DNA from: Streptomyces paradoxus
Lineage (GTDB): Bacteria; Actinomycetota; Actinomycetes; Streptomycetales; Streptomycetaceae
DNA length: 64,000 bases
NCBI RefSeq assembly: GCF_014202475.1
Contig: NZ_JACHGV010000004.1
Coordinates: forward strand, 248,001-312,000
Direction: 5' to 3'
Part shown: positions 33,379-42,032 of the stretch, piece after piece
Layout of the letters: every line of letters begins with the position of its first letter
Numbering within the stretch: position 1 is the stretch's first letter
Notes under the pieces: generated by a model
What the model was told of the DNA's origin: nothing
Database searches by the model: none
The model's input: the letters and a program-made list of their open reading frames with translations, nothing else
Program-made: the position numbers and the translations under genes

Positions 33379-34047
33379 GTGATCGAACAGAGTCCCGCCC
33401 CGCCCGCCCCCGCCCTGCGGCCCGTCCGGGGAGCGGCCCGCTGCGCGATCGCGGCCCTCGCCCTCGCCGGGGCCGCCTGGGTGGCCCGGGCGGTCTGGCA
33501 CATCCGGCTCGCCGTGGCGGGGCAGCCGGCGTCCGGCCCGCCCGACCAGGGCGACGGCGTGAACCGGCCCCTGAACACCCTGGAGGACTCCTACCACCTG
33601 GTCGCCTCCCTGGGCAGCGCCGTCACGGCCGTCTGCGTGATCGTGTTCCTGCTCTGGCTGGACCGGATGCGGGACAACGCCAAGGCCCTCTCGGGCACGG
33701 ACCCGCGCTACGGCTACTCCTGGCTCTGGGTGGGCTGGATCCTGCCCGTCGTGAACCTGTGGATACCCCGGGGCATCGTCGCGGACGTCCACCACTCGGT
33801 CTTCCCCGAGCGGCGGCTGCCGGCCGTCGTGAACTGGTGGTGGGGCCTGTGGCTGGCCGGCCTGGCCGGCGGCGTGGGGATCATCTACTCCGACGACACG
33901 GACGAGGTCATCGCCCGCGCCTACAGCGGCGTCCTGCCCCTGCTCGCCGCCGACCTGGTGATCGTCGCCGCGGCCGGGGCCGCCGCCCTCATGATCCACA
34001 CGCTCACGACGGCGCAGCAGGAGCACGTCGCCGGCCAGGGCTACTGA
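33379..34047 (+). CDS. DUF4328 membrane protein
   Basis: The 222-residue protein has four or five helices with the DUF4328 signature YSWLWVGWILPVVNLWIPR and FLLWLDRMRDNA. Function unknown. GTG 33379 lies four bases after the DUF952 stop, so bla, DUF952 and DUF4328 genes form one transcription unit. Confidence 0.87.
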   Translation: MIEQSPAPPAPALRPVRGAARCAIAALALAGAAWVARAVWHIRLAVAGQPASGPPDQGDGVNRPLNTLEDSYHLVASLGSAVTAVCVIVFLLWLDRMRDNAKALSGTDPRYGYSWLWVGWILPVVNLWIPRGIVADVHHSVFPERRLPAVVNWWWGLWLAGLAGGVGIIYSDDTDEVIARAYSGVLPLLAADLVIVAAAGAAALMIHTLTTAQQEHVAGQGY

Positions 34048-34164
34048 CCGGGGCGCAGCGGCCGGTGCGCGGACACGGCGAACGAGGCCGTCACCGGCCC
34101 CAGGGACCGGCGACCCGGCCCACCCTGCCGCCGCCCCCTGAACTTCGGCAGTTATCGTCCGCTC

Positions 34165-35151
34165 GTGAGCGAACTGTCGGCTGTGTACCTGCCGGAACCG
34201 ACCGCCGGACGGCTGCTGGGATCGTGGCAGTCGGACGTCCCCGCCCTGCTGCTCGTCGCCGTGCTGGGCGGGCTCTACGGCTGGGGTGTCGTCCGGGTGC
34301 GCCGGCGGGGCGGGCCCTGGCCGCCGGCGCGGCTCGCCGCCTTCGTGCTCCTCGGGCTCGGGACGATCGTCGTGGCCACGATGTCCGGCCTGGCCGTCTA
34401 CGACCATGAGCTGTTCTGGCCCGCCGCCGTGCAGAACGTCGGACTCGATCTGCTCGCTCCGCTGGGCCTCGCCCTCGGGGATCCGCTGCGGCTCGCCGTG
34501 GAGGCGCTGCCGGAGGGCGGCGCCAACCGGGTGCGGCGGGCGCTGACCGGCCGTCTGATCCGGCTGCTGACGTTCCCCCTCGTCAGCACGGTCCTGGTGC
34601 TGGCCACCGAACTGACCGTCTATTTCACGCCGTACTTCGCCACCGCGCTGCGCGTGGGCTGGCTGCACGAGCTGATGTACCTCCATCTGCTGGCGGCCGG
34701 CTGCCTGTTCGTGCTGCCGGTGCTCACCCGCGAGCAGGCCCTGCCCGCCTGGTGCACCCACCCGGTCCGGGCGGCCCTGGTCTTCCTGGACGGGATCGTC
34801 GACGCGCTCCCCGGGCTGGTGGTCATGACGCACGGCACCCTGATCGCGGGCGCCTGGTACCTGCACCACGCACCGCCCTGGTCCCCCGATGTCCACCACG
34901 ACCAGCAGCTCGGCGGTGGCGCCATGCTGGGCATCTCCGAACTGGTCGCGCTCCCCTTCCTGCTGGTGGTCCTCGCGCAGTGGGTGCGGGCCGAGCGGGC
35001 CCGGACGGCCGTACTGGACCGGCGTCTCGACGGGGAACTCGCCCCCGCCGCCCCCGCCGCGCAGGGGCCCGCCGAACTGGTCCGGCCCTGGTGGGAGACC
35101 GAGGACGGCGAGGTGGCGGAGCGGATGCGGCGGCAGGGGCGGGGCGGCTGA
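34165..35151 (+). CDS. cytochrome c oxidase assembly (CtaG/caa3-type) membrane protein
   Basis: The 328-residue protein has about seven to eight helices and matches the actinobacterial CtaG/caa3_CtaG family (YGWGVVRVRRRGGPWPP, LSGLAVYDHELFWPAAV-like region, MTHGTLIAGAWYL, DQQLGGGAMLGISEL). His residues in helices may handle copper for oxidase assembly or copper uptake. No Shine-Dalgarno precedes GTG 34165, while a -10-like TATCGT at 34153-34158 lies six bases upstream, so the transcript may be leaderless. Confidence 0.85.
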   Translation: MSELSAVYLPEPTAGRLLGSWQSDVPALLLVAVLGGLYGWGVVRVRRRGGPWPPARLAAFVLLGLGTIVVATMSGLAVYDHELFWPAAVQNVGLDLLAPLGLALGDPLRLAVEALPEGGANRVRRALTGRLIRLLTFPLVSTVLVLATELTVYFTPYFATALRVGWLHELMYLHLLAAGCLFVLPVLTREQALPAWCTHPVRAALVFLDGIVDALPGLVVMTHGTLIAGAWYLHHAPPWSPDVHHDQQLGGGAMLGISELVALPFLLVVLAQWVRAERARTAVLDRRLDGELAPAAPAAQGPAELVRPWWETEDGEVAERMRRQGRGG

Positions 35152-35161
35152 CGCGGGCCGG

Positions 35162-35683
35162 TCAGCGGCTGCCGGCGCCTGACCGGTCCGTGCTCGGGCG
35201 GGCCGCCGAGGGGACGGGGCGCACCGAGGTGGGGGTGGCCGACGGGGCGCGGGACGCCTCCGCAGGACCGGTCGCCTGCTTCTCGGGGGCGCGGGGGCCC
35301 GCCGCACGGGGGTCGTCGGTGGCCGGGCGGTGTGTGCCCGGGGAGGACGGGCGGGTTTCGGACGGGGACGGTACCGGGGTGGGTGGCGCCGAGGGGGTGG
35401 GCGGCGCCGTACGCGTGGTGGGCGGGGCCATCGGGATCGTCGGGGTCGTGGGGCGTTCGGGTGCCGTGTGACGCAGGGGGACGCTGATGAGGACGGCCGC
35501 GACGCAGCACAGACCCGCCCCGGCCGCGGTGCGCAGCAGGCGGCGGCGGGTCGCCCGGCGGCGGATCGCCCGGTACTGGCCGGGGGGCGCGCCCAGGTAG
35601 TCGGGGGAGGAGGGGCGCAGGATCACGGCGAGCGGGTCGTCGGTGCCCGGCTCCGGGCCGTCGTCGTCAAGGCGTGTGGTCAA
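35162..35683 (-). CDS. small membrane protein in ECF-sortase operon, possible anti-sigma factor
   Basis: The 173-residue protein has a cytoplasmic N-terminal ~55 residues (DDPLAVILRPSSPDYLGAPP), one helix (AGAGLCCVAAVLISVPL) and a long Pro/Thr/Ser-rich extracytoplasmic tail. It is encoded directly after an ECF sigma gene and overlaps it by 17 bases. That is the normal place of a membrane anti-sigma factor, but no zinc-binding ZAS motif (HxxxCxxC) is visible, so the role is inferred. TTG 35683 is preceded by GAGGAG. Confidence 0.75.
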   Translation of the reverse strand: MTTRLDDDGPEPGTDDPLAVILRPSSPDYLGAPPGQYRAIRRRATRRRLLRTAAGAGLCCVAAVLISVPLRHTAPERPTTPTIPMAPPTTRTAPPTPSAPPTPVPSPSETRPSSPGTHRPATDDPRAAGPRAPEKQATGPAEASRAPSATPTSVRPVPSAARPSTDRSGAGSR

Positions 35684-36158
35684 GGCTTCTCCTCAGGTGG
35701 ACGCGGAGCAGTTCCCGGGCCGCGTGCAGGTCGGCCTTGACGGTTCCTTCCTTGCGCCCGGTCAGTGCGGACACCTCCCGGATCGGCATGTCAGCGTAGT
35801 AGTGGAGGAGGATCGGGACGCGCAGTCGCTCCGGCAGCGACTGCACGAGCAGCCGCACCGACGGGTCCGCCTGTTCGGGGTGGGGCCGTACGGCGGCCTC
35901 CGAGGTGACGCGGTGCAGGGCGCGGCGCTCGCGCTCCAGCTTGCGCCAGTGGTCCCGGACGAGGTTGGCCGCGGTGACGTAGAGGAACCCGCGCGGCTCC
36001 TCCACGGACGTCCAGCGGGCCCAGAGCCGGGTGAACGCCTCCGAGGCGATCTCGTGGGCCGTTCCGTCGTCGTCGACGAGCCGGCGGCACCAGCCGGCGA
36101 GGCGCGGGTAGAGGGCGGCGAACAGCTCGGACGCCGCCTTCTCGCGGGACCGTTTCAA
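35667..36158 (-). CDS. ECF-family RNA polymerase sigma factor
   Basis: The 163-residue protein has sigma region 2 (LFAALYPRLAGWCRRLV, GTAHEIASEAFTRLWARW, LYVTAANLVRDHWRK) and region 4 (LPERLRVPILLHYYADMPIRE, LTGRKEGTVKADLHAARELL). TTG 36158 overlaps the sortase stop as TTGA with GGAGAG just upstream, so it is translated by coupling. It probably transcribes its own operon, whose promoter has an ECF-like CAACC-N16-CGTC. Confidence 0.9.
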   Translation of the reverse strand: MKRSREKAASELFAALYPRLAGWCRRLVDDDGTAHEIASEAFTRLWARWTSVEEPRGFLYVTAANLVRDHWRKLERERRALHRVTSEAAVRPHPEQADPSVRLLVQSLPERLRVPILLHYYADMPIREVSALTGRKEGTVKADLHAARELLRVHLRRSLDHTP

Positions 36159-36769
36159 CGCTCTCCAGGGGTGGGGGACTTCGCACCGCTCAGCGCCGCG
36201 AACACGATCACGTTGTCCGCGTAACCGTCGCCGGTCCGCGCTCCGCCGCAGGTGATCAGCCGCAGCTCCGGGCGATCCACGTTCCCGTAGACGTCGTCCG
36301 CCGGGAAGTCGGTTCTGGGGACGGTCCGCACCGCCGTGACGGCGAACTCCGCCGCCGTGCCGTTCTCCAGGCGCGCGGTGATCCGCTCTCCCCGGCGCAG
36401 CCGGGCGAGGTGCCGGAAGACGCCGTCGCCGTACGGGCCGACCGTGACATGGCCGAGGAGCACCGACGGGCCGGTCTCGCCCGGCGTCGGCGAGTGCCGG
36501 TACCAGCCCGCCCGGTCGTGGGCCGTGACCGGCGGCACCTGCACCGTGCCGTCGGCCGCCAGGCCCAGCCGGATGACCGGGGTGTCGACGCCGATCGCCG
36601 GGATCAGCAGCCGCACCGGGACCGAACGGGCCACGGGGCGTGTCCTCCTGGCCGGGACCGGCGAAGCGGTCCTCTTCGGCCGTGGTGGGGTGGCCGAGTG
36701 GCCCGCGCACGCCGTCAGCAGCAACGCCGGCGCCCCGGCCGTGAACGCGCGCCTGGAGAACGGGCTCAT
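36155..36769 (-). CDS. class F sortase
   Basis: The 204-residue protein starts with a signal or membrane anchor with a lipobox-like ALLLTAC, followed by a sortase fold (VPVRLLIPAIGVDTPVIRLG, VLLGHVTVGPYGDGVFRHL, RLITCGG). H107 and C174 are the expected catalytic residues. Class F sortases of actinobacteria transpeptidate or anchor surface proteins. It overlaps both neighbours by four bases (ATGA and TTGA) within an operon with a candidate substrate and an ECF sigma factor. Confidence 0.88.
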   Translation of the reverse strand: MSPFSRRAFTAGAPALLLTACAGHSATPPRPKRTASPVPARRTRPVARSVPVRLLIPAIGVDTPVIRLGLAADGTVQVPPVTAHDRAGWYRHSPTPGETGPSVLLGHVTVGPYGDGVFRHLARLRRGERITARLENGTAAEFAVTAVRTVPRTDFPADDVYGNVDRPELRLITCGGARTGDGYADNVIVFAALSGAKSPTPGER

Positions 36770-37143
36770 GCCCCGGTCGCCCGGCGGCGGCGTACGACGA
36801 AGACCGTGCCGCCGCCCAGGGCGAGCACCGCGGCGGCGCCCGCGCCGAGGGCCGTGCCGTCGCTCCCGGAGGCCGGGGCCGCCGCCACACCGGTGTCGGG
36901 TGCGCCGCTCGGCACGACGGAGACCTGTCCCTCGGCGGGCGCCCGGGTCGGTTCGTCACGGGCCGGCGCCGGGGTCGGCTCGGCCGCCCGGGTCGGTTCG
37001 GCGCTCTTCTCCGGCTGGGTGGTGGGGGCGGCGGACGCCGGGACCGGGCTCGGCGTGGCGGGCCCGTCCGCGAACGCGGGCCCCGTGCCTATCAGTACGG
37101 CGGTGCCCGCGAGGGCCAGGGCGCTGAGGACGGTTCGGCGCAT
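36766..37143 (-). CDS. secreted surface protein with PDTG sorting-like signal
   Basis: The 125-residue protein has a signal peptide ending PAFADG, a Pro/Ala/Thr/Glu-rich stalk, then the pentapeptide-like GAPDTG, a linker, a hydrophobic helix (ALGAGAAAVLALGGGTVFVV) and RRRRATGA. The layout mimics a sortase substrate, though the motif is PDTG rather than LPxTG or LAxTG and the gap to the helix is long. It is encoded immediately before and overlapping the class F sortase, so it is the likely cognate substrate. AAGGAG precedes ATG 37143. Confidence 0.8.
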   Translation of the reverse strand: MRRTVLSALALAGTAVLIGTGPAFADGPATPSPVPASAAPTTQPEKSAEPTRAAEPTPAPARDEPTRAPAEGQVSVVPSGAPDTGVAAAPASGSDGTALGAGAAAVLALGGGTVFVVRRRRATGA

Positions 37144-37202
37144 GGAATCGCTCTCCTTCGGCGGTCCGCCCGACGGCCGGGCGGGGTGACAGATCGTGCG
37201 GA

Positions 37203-37230
37203 GAGACGAGGCGGCGCCGGGACGGGTTGT
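37203..37230 (-). promoter_or_regulatory. candidate ECF sigma promoter
   Basis: On the minus strand ACAACC (37225-37230) and CGTCTC (37203-37208) are separated by 16 bases, the -35/-10 form used by many ECF sigma factors. It would start the surface protein-sortase-sigma operon about 55 bases before the first gene, consistent with autoregulation. Confidence 0.55.
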
Positions 37231-37368
37231 AAAGAGATGGCAAAGCCCGTCGCAGGGGCCCTCGAAATAACCTGTCGCGCACGGGAGTCGGGGGTCGCTA
37301 GCATCCGTCGCGATGACGACTCACTCTGTGAACAGATTGGGGGACCCGTCCGCGCAAGGTGAGTGCTG

Positions 37369-38706
37369 ATGCTCACCGACCTCGCGAACGGGGACTTCCC
37401 GCTTTCCTTCTGGCCGCGCGTGCGCGAGTTCGCCGTGCCGCCCTCCATGATCGAGACCGCGACCGCGCGCCGCCGTGCCGGTGACTGGGCGGGCGCCTGC
37501 GCCGCCGCGAACTTCGACGTCGACCTCCAGCTCCGACTCCTGGCCCGGCGCCACGGACGGGAGTTCGCCGCCCGGCTCCGCGCCGACCTCCGGCACCTCG
37601 CCCCCGACCTGCTGCGCTGGCACATGCCGAGGATCGCCCCCGACGGGCTGCTGCGGCCGGGCCTGACCATCACCCTCGCCCGCTACGGCGCCACCGGCCC
37701 GGGAGCACTGCACCTCGTGGTGCGCACGCCCCCGGCCTGGGCGGACGCCGGGCAGCGGATCAGCCTCGACCTGTGGGACGCCTCCCGCGCCCGGGAGGCC
37801 CACCGGCATCATCCGCACCCGCGCCCCAGCCGGCGCTTCCGGCTCGACCTGCACCGCCACCTGTGGGACGCCCGCCGGGCCGGCGAGCTGCGGGCCCGGT
37901 CCGGCGAGGGCGGTGCGGACCCGGACACCCCCGGGCCGCTGCCGCCCGGACAGCGCTGCGCCGTCGACCGATGGGCGGCCGAGGCGGAGATCCTGCTGCG
38001 GGCCGAACGACGGTCCGGCGGCAAGGTCTCCGTGCGGCTCGGGGCACGCCACCGGGTCGTCCTGGACGTGTCCGACGGCGGGGAGCGGGCGGCGATGTCC
38101 TACGCACGCGCCCCTGACGCCTCGCTCCCCGTCCTGCCCGACGCGGCGACCTGGGTGCTGCCCGACCTGGAGCTGCTGCGGGCCGGGGCGATCGACGCCG
38201 GGCGGCTGCATCCGCTGGTCGCCGCGGCGCTGGGGGCCGAGCGGACCGCTACCCCCGGCGTGCCGGAACGGGCGGGTGATCCCCGGGTGGTGGAGTGCCG
38301 GGGCGCCCGGCACCGGATCGGCCTGGTCGACGGCGCGCTGGCCGCCCTCGACCACGACCCGGCCGAGATCCGGCGGGAGGAACTGCTCGCCGCCTTCGGC
38401 GGTCCGCCGCTGCCCTGCCTGCGGGCCGTCGACGAGGCACACCGCCGGCCCGACTGCCTCCCCGGCGTCCGCGAACGCCTCCACCACGGCGACACCGCCG
38501 GTGCGCTCGCCGCGGTCGAGAGCCTGCTCGGCCCCGAGGCGGTGCTGCGCGACGGCCCGCTGCGGGACGCGCTGGAGACGGCCGCGCGACGGCGCATCGC
38601 CCACGGGCTGTATCGCGCGGGCCTGGAGGGCCCCTCGCCCGGCAGCCTGCGCCCCTGGGACCGCCGCCGCTCCCGCGGCGACGGCCCGCACCCGCGCCAC
38701 ATGTGA
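37369..38706 (+). CDS. uncharacterised protein of MoxR/vWA cassette
   Basis: A ~445-residue soluble protein, Arg- and Ala-rich, largely helical, with no recognised domain. It has a conserved-looking opening (LANGDFPLSFWPRVREFAVPP, TATARRRAGDWAGACAAANF) and a C-terminal helical segment. ATG 37369 is preceded by AAGGTGAG. It lies 106 bases upstream of the AAA ATPase gene in the same direction; three-gene groups of unknown protein, MoxR ATPase and vWA protein recur in actinobacteria. It may be a substrate-recruiting partner, by inference. Confidence 0.7.
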   Translation: MLTDLANGDFPLSFWPRVREFAVPPSMIETATARRRAGDWAGACAAANFDVDLQLRLLARRHGREFAARLRADLRHLAPDLLRWHMPRIAPDGLLRPGLTITLARYGATGPGALHLVVRTPPAWADAGQRISLDLWDASRAREAHRHHPHPRPSRRFRLDLHRHLWDARRAGELRARSGEGGADPDTPGPLPPGQRCAVDRWAAEAEILLRAERRSGGKVSVRLGARHRVVLDVSDGGERAAMSYARAPDASLPVLPDAATWVLPDLELLRAGAIDAGRLHPLVAAALGAERTATPGVPERAGDPRVVECRGARHRIGLVDGALAALDHDPAEIRREELLAAFGGPPLPCLRAVDEAHRRPDCLPGVRERLHHGDTAGALAAVESLLGPEAVLRDGPLRDALETAARRRIAHGLYRAGLEGPSPGSLRPWDRRRSRGDGPHPRHM

Positions 38707-38812
38707 CCCGGCCCGACCCGGCCGACCGGGGCGAACACCCTGCCCCCGCCGCGCCTTCATCCCACCGACATCCCACCGAGACGGCTCACCACCGGCACAC
38801 AGGTGATCACAC

Positions 38813-40060
38813 ATGCGCTCTCACACCTCGTTCCCGCCCGGCACCGCTTCCCAGCTCGACGTGGCCGGCGACCTGCTGGCCCTGCTGCGGGACACCACCA
38901 CCGAACCGCGCCCCGACACCCAGCTGGAGGCCCTCACCCTGGCTGTGGCCGCCGACCTGCCCGTGCTGCTGTGGGGCGAACCGGGCATCGGCAAGACCGC
39001 GGCCCTGACCCAGCTCGCCACGGCCCTGGACCTGCCGCTCACCACGGTGATCGCGAGCGTGCACGAGCCGTCCGACTTCTCGGGGCTGCCGATCGTCGGC
39101 GACGACCCCGCCGAGCAGGGCGTGCCGATGGCCCCGCCGGACTGGGCCGTACGCCTGGTGCGGGCCGGGCGCGGGCTGCTGTTCCTCGACGAACTCTCCA
39201 CCGCGCCGCCCGCCGTGCAGGCCGCCCTGCTCCGGCTCGTGCTGGAGCGGCGGATCGGCGCGCTGCGGCTGCCGCCGGGCGTGCGGATCGTGGCCGCCGC
39301 CAACCCGCGCTCCTCGGCCGCGGACGGCTGGGAACTGAGCCCGCCCCTCGCGAACCGCTTCGTCCACCTGCAGTGGACGCACGACACCGACGTCGTCGTC
39401 CGCGGCCTCGGCGGCACCTGGCCCCGGGCGACCCTGCCCCGGCTCGACCCCGAAAAGCTCCCGGAGGCCGTGGACTTCGCCCGCCGGGCCGTGTGCGGGC
39501 TGCTCACCGCACGCCCCGGGCTCACGCACCGGCTGCCCAGCGGCGAGACGCGCCGGGGCGGGCCGTGGCCGTCCCCGCGCAGCTGGGAGATGACGCTGCA
39601 CCTGATCGCCTTCGCGACCGCGGCCGGCTCCGCCCGTGACGTCCTCTCCCTGCTGGTGCGGGGCACCGTCGGGGACGGGCCCGGGCTCGAACTGCTGGCG
39701 AGCCTGGACCGGATGGACCTCCCGGACCCCGAGACGCTGCTGGCCGACCCGGCCGGTGCGGTGCTGCCGGAGCGGGGGGATCTGCGGCAGGCCGCGCTGG
39801 ACGGCGTCGTGGCCGCGGTGCGCAGCCGCCCGGAGCGGCCCCGCTGGGACGCGGCCTGGGAGCTCCTGGTCAAGGCCCTGGAGACCGGCCCCCCGGACGT
39901 GGTGGTCGTCCCCGCGACCACGCTCGCCGCCCTGCGCCGCGACGACTGGGACGTCCCGGCGTCCATCGAGCGCCTGGCCGGAGTGCTGTCCCTGTCCCGG
40001 CGGGCGGACCGGACCACGGCCGCGGTCGCGGCCGCCGCCGCGGCGAAGGCGGGCCGATGA
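38813..40060 (+). CDS. MoxR-type AAA+ ATPase
   Basis: The 415-residue protein has Walker A WGEPGIGKTAAL (~residues 53-64), Walker B LLFLDELSTAPPAVQAALL, sensor 1 VAAANPRSSAADG and an arginine-finger region LSPPLANRFVHL, as in MoxR/BchI-like ATPases. It probably remodels or loads metal into a partner with the vWA metallopeptidase-like protein encoded next, whose start overlaps its stop (ATGA). Confidence 0.9.
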   Translation: MRSHTSFPPGTASQLDVAGDLLALLRDTTTEPRPDTQLEALTLAVAADLPVLLWGEPGIGKTAALTQLATALDLPLTTVIASVHEPSDFSGLPIVGDDPAEQGVPMAPPDWAVRLVRAGRGLLFLDELSTAPPAVQAALLRLVLERRIGALRLPPGVRIVAAANPRSSAADGWELSPPLANRFVHLQWTHDTDVVVRGLGGTWPRATLPRLDPEKLPEAVDFARRAVCGLLTARPGLTHRLPSGETRRGGPWPSPRSWEMTLHLIAFATAAGSARDVLSLLVRGTVGDGPGLELLASLDRMDLPDPETLLADPAGAVLPERGDLRQAALDGVVAAVRSRPERPRWDAAWELLVKALETGPPDVVVVPATTLAALRRDDWDVPASIERLAGVLSLSRRADRTTAAVAAAAAAKAGR

Positions 40061-41388
40061 CGACGGACAGCCGGGACCGTGGCCGGGGCGGGCCGACGGT
40101 GACCGCTGGGTACGGAGTGACCCCCGGGCCGACGCAGACCGACGCGCCCGCGGCCGCCCCCGGCGCCCTCGACCGGGACAAGCTCTTCACGGCCCGCCTG
40201 CACGCCGCCCGCGTCCGCCCCTACCTCGCCACGGCCCTCTTCGCCCTGCACGTCGTCGAGTCACGGCGGGTGCCGACGATGGCCGTCGACCGGTACTGGC
40301 GGTGCTACGTGTCGCCCGCGTTCGTGGACCGCACGCCCGTCGAGGAACTGGCCGGTGTGTGGGTGCACGAGGTGTCGCACCTGCTGCGCGACCACCACGC
40401 ACGCAGCGACCGGGTCGCCCGCGAGCGCGGCCTGAACGGCCCGGGGGAGCGGCTGCGGATGAACATCGCCGCGGACTTCGAGATCAACGACGACGTCTAC
40501 GGCGACGGCCTGGCCCGCCCGGAGGGAGTCGTCGAGCCGGGCCGTCTCGGCCTGCCCGAGAACGAGCTGATGGAGGAGTACCTGCGGCAGTTCACCCTGG
40601 GCCCGCGCTCACAGGAGCTGGCCTGGCTCGACTGCGGCAGCGGCGCCGACGGCCTGGACCGGGAGTGGGAACTGGGCCCGGACGGCGCGCACGGCCTGAG
40701 CGACCAGGAGCGCGACGCGGTCCGCTTCCGGGTCGCCCAGGGCATCAACGGCCGCCCCGGCAGCGCCCCGCGGGGCTGGCGGCGCTGGGCCGAGGAGGCC
40801 TTCCACCCGCCCCAGCCGTGGCGGCAGCTGCTGGGCGCGGCGGTCCGCTCGGCGGCGTCCGCCCCGGGCGCGGGCGAGGACTACACCTACGGCCGCCCCG
40901 CCCGCCGTTCCACGGCCCTGCCCGGCACGGTCCTGCCGAGTCTGCGCCGCCGCCCGCCCCGCGTGTCCGTCGTCATCGACACCTCCGGGTCGGTCAGCGA
41001 CGCCGAACTGGGCAGCGCCCTCCTGGAGGTGGCCGCGATCGCCCGGGCCGTGGGCGGCCGCCGTGACCTGGTCACCGTCGTGCCCTGCGACGCCTCCGCC
41101 GGCCTCGCCCGCCGCCTGTGCCGCGCCGAGGGCATCCCGCTCACGGGCGGCGGCGGCACCGACCTGCGGGCCGGCTTCACCCGTGCCCTGGGCACCCGCC
41201 CGGCCCCCGACGTCATCGTCGCCCTCACCGACGGCCAGACCCGCTGGCCGGGCACCCGGCCCCCGTGCCGCACGGTGATCGGCCTGTTCCCGCGCGAGTA
41301 CCGGAGTCGCCCCCACGACGAGTCCGACCCCGAGTACGTCCCGGACACACCCCCGGAGTGGGCCCGGGTGGTGGACATCGGCTCCTGA
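40057..41388 (+). CDS. vWA domain protein with putative metallopeptidase domain (DUF2201-like)
   Basis: The 443-residue protein has an N-terminal zincin-like domain with VWVHEVSHLLRDHHARS (HExxH) and an adjoining helical region (MNIAADFEINDDVYGD), then a C-terminal vWA domain with the MIDAS motif VSVVIDTSGSVSDAEL, TGGGGTDLRAGF and ALTDGQTRW. This matches the DUF2201/vWA-like proteins that partner MoxR ATPases. Its stop is five bases from the convergent response regulator gene. Cytoplasmic; the target of proteolysis, if any, is unknown. Confidence 0.9.
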   Translation: MTTDSRDRGRGGPTVTAGYGVTPGPTQTDAPAAAPGALDRDKLFTARLHAARVRPYLATALFALHVVESRRVPTMAVDRYWRCYVSPAFVDRTPVEELAGVWVHEVSHLLRDHHARSDRVARERGLNGPGERLRMNIAADFEINDDVYGDGLARPEGVVEPGRLGLPENELMEEYLRQFTLGPRSQELAWLDCGSGADGLDREWELGPDGAHGLSDQERDAVRFRVAQGINGRPGSAPRGWRRWAEEAFHPPQPWRQLLGAAVRSAASAPGAGEDYTYGRPARRSTALPGTVLPSLRRRPPRVSVVIDTSGSVSDAELGSALLEVAAIARAVGGRRDLVTVVPCDASAGLARRLCRAEGIPLTGGGGTDLRAGFTRALGTRPAPDVIVALTDGQTRWPGTRPPCRTVIGLFPREYRSRPHDESDPEYVPDTPPEWARVVDIGS

Positions 41389-41393
41389 ACGCC

Positions 41394-42032
41394 CTACGGC
41401 CGGTGCAGCAGCCCCCGTTCCATCGCCACCACCACCGCCCTCGTCCGGTCGTTGACGTCGAGCTTGGCGAACAGGCGGAGCAGGTGCGTCTTCACCGTGG
41501 CCTCGGCGATGACGAGGCGGCGGCCGATCTCGGCGTTGGTGAGGCCGTCAGCGACCGCGTTCAGCACGTCCGACTCGCGGGCCGTGAGGGGGACCTGGGC
41601 GGGCTGGCGCATCCGGGCGACCAGGCGCTCGGCGACCCGGGGCGCCAGCACCGTCTCCCCGCGGGCCGCCGCGTGAATCGCGTCGGCCAGCTGCTCACGG
41701 GTGGTGTCCTTGAGGAGGTAGCCGATCGCCCCGGCCTCCACCGCGCGCTCGATCTCCGCGTCCGTGTCGTAGGTGGTCAGGATCAGCACCCGGGTGCGGG
41801 GGAAACGCGCCACGATCTCGGCGGTCGTGGCCACGCCGTCCAGCACGGGCATGCGCAGGTCGACCAGGGCGACATCGGGCTCGTGGCGTTCGACGAGGTC
41901 GAGGGCGGCGCGGCCGTCGCCCGCCTCGCCGACGATCTCGATGCCGGTCCCGGAGGAGAGGAGGGCCACCACCCCGGCGCGCATGACGGTGTGGTCGTCC
42001 ACGACGACGATGCGCAGCGGTCCGTCCGTCAT
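41394..42032 (-). CDS. NarL/LuxR-family response regulator
   Basis: The 212-residue protein has a receiver domain (VVVDDHTVMRAG, phosphorylation Asp in VALVDLRMPVLDG, LILTTYD, GYLLKDT) and a LuxR HTH (PLTARESDVLNAVADGLTNAE, EATVKTHLLRLFAKLDV). ATG 42032 overlaps the upstream kinase stop (ATGA). It probably regulates the MMPL exporter operon. Confidence 0.93.
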   Translation of the reverse strand: MTDGPLRIVVVDDHTVMRAGVVALLSSGTGIEIVGEAGDGRAALDLVERHEPDVALVDLRMPVLDGVATTAEIVARFPRTRVLILTTYDTDAEIERAVEAGAIGYLLKDTTREQLADAIHAAARGETVLAPRVAERLVARMRQPAQVPLTARESDVLNAVADGLTNAEIGRRLVIAEATVKTHLLRLFAKLDVNDRTRAVVVAMERGLLHRP

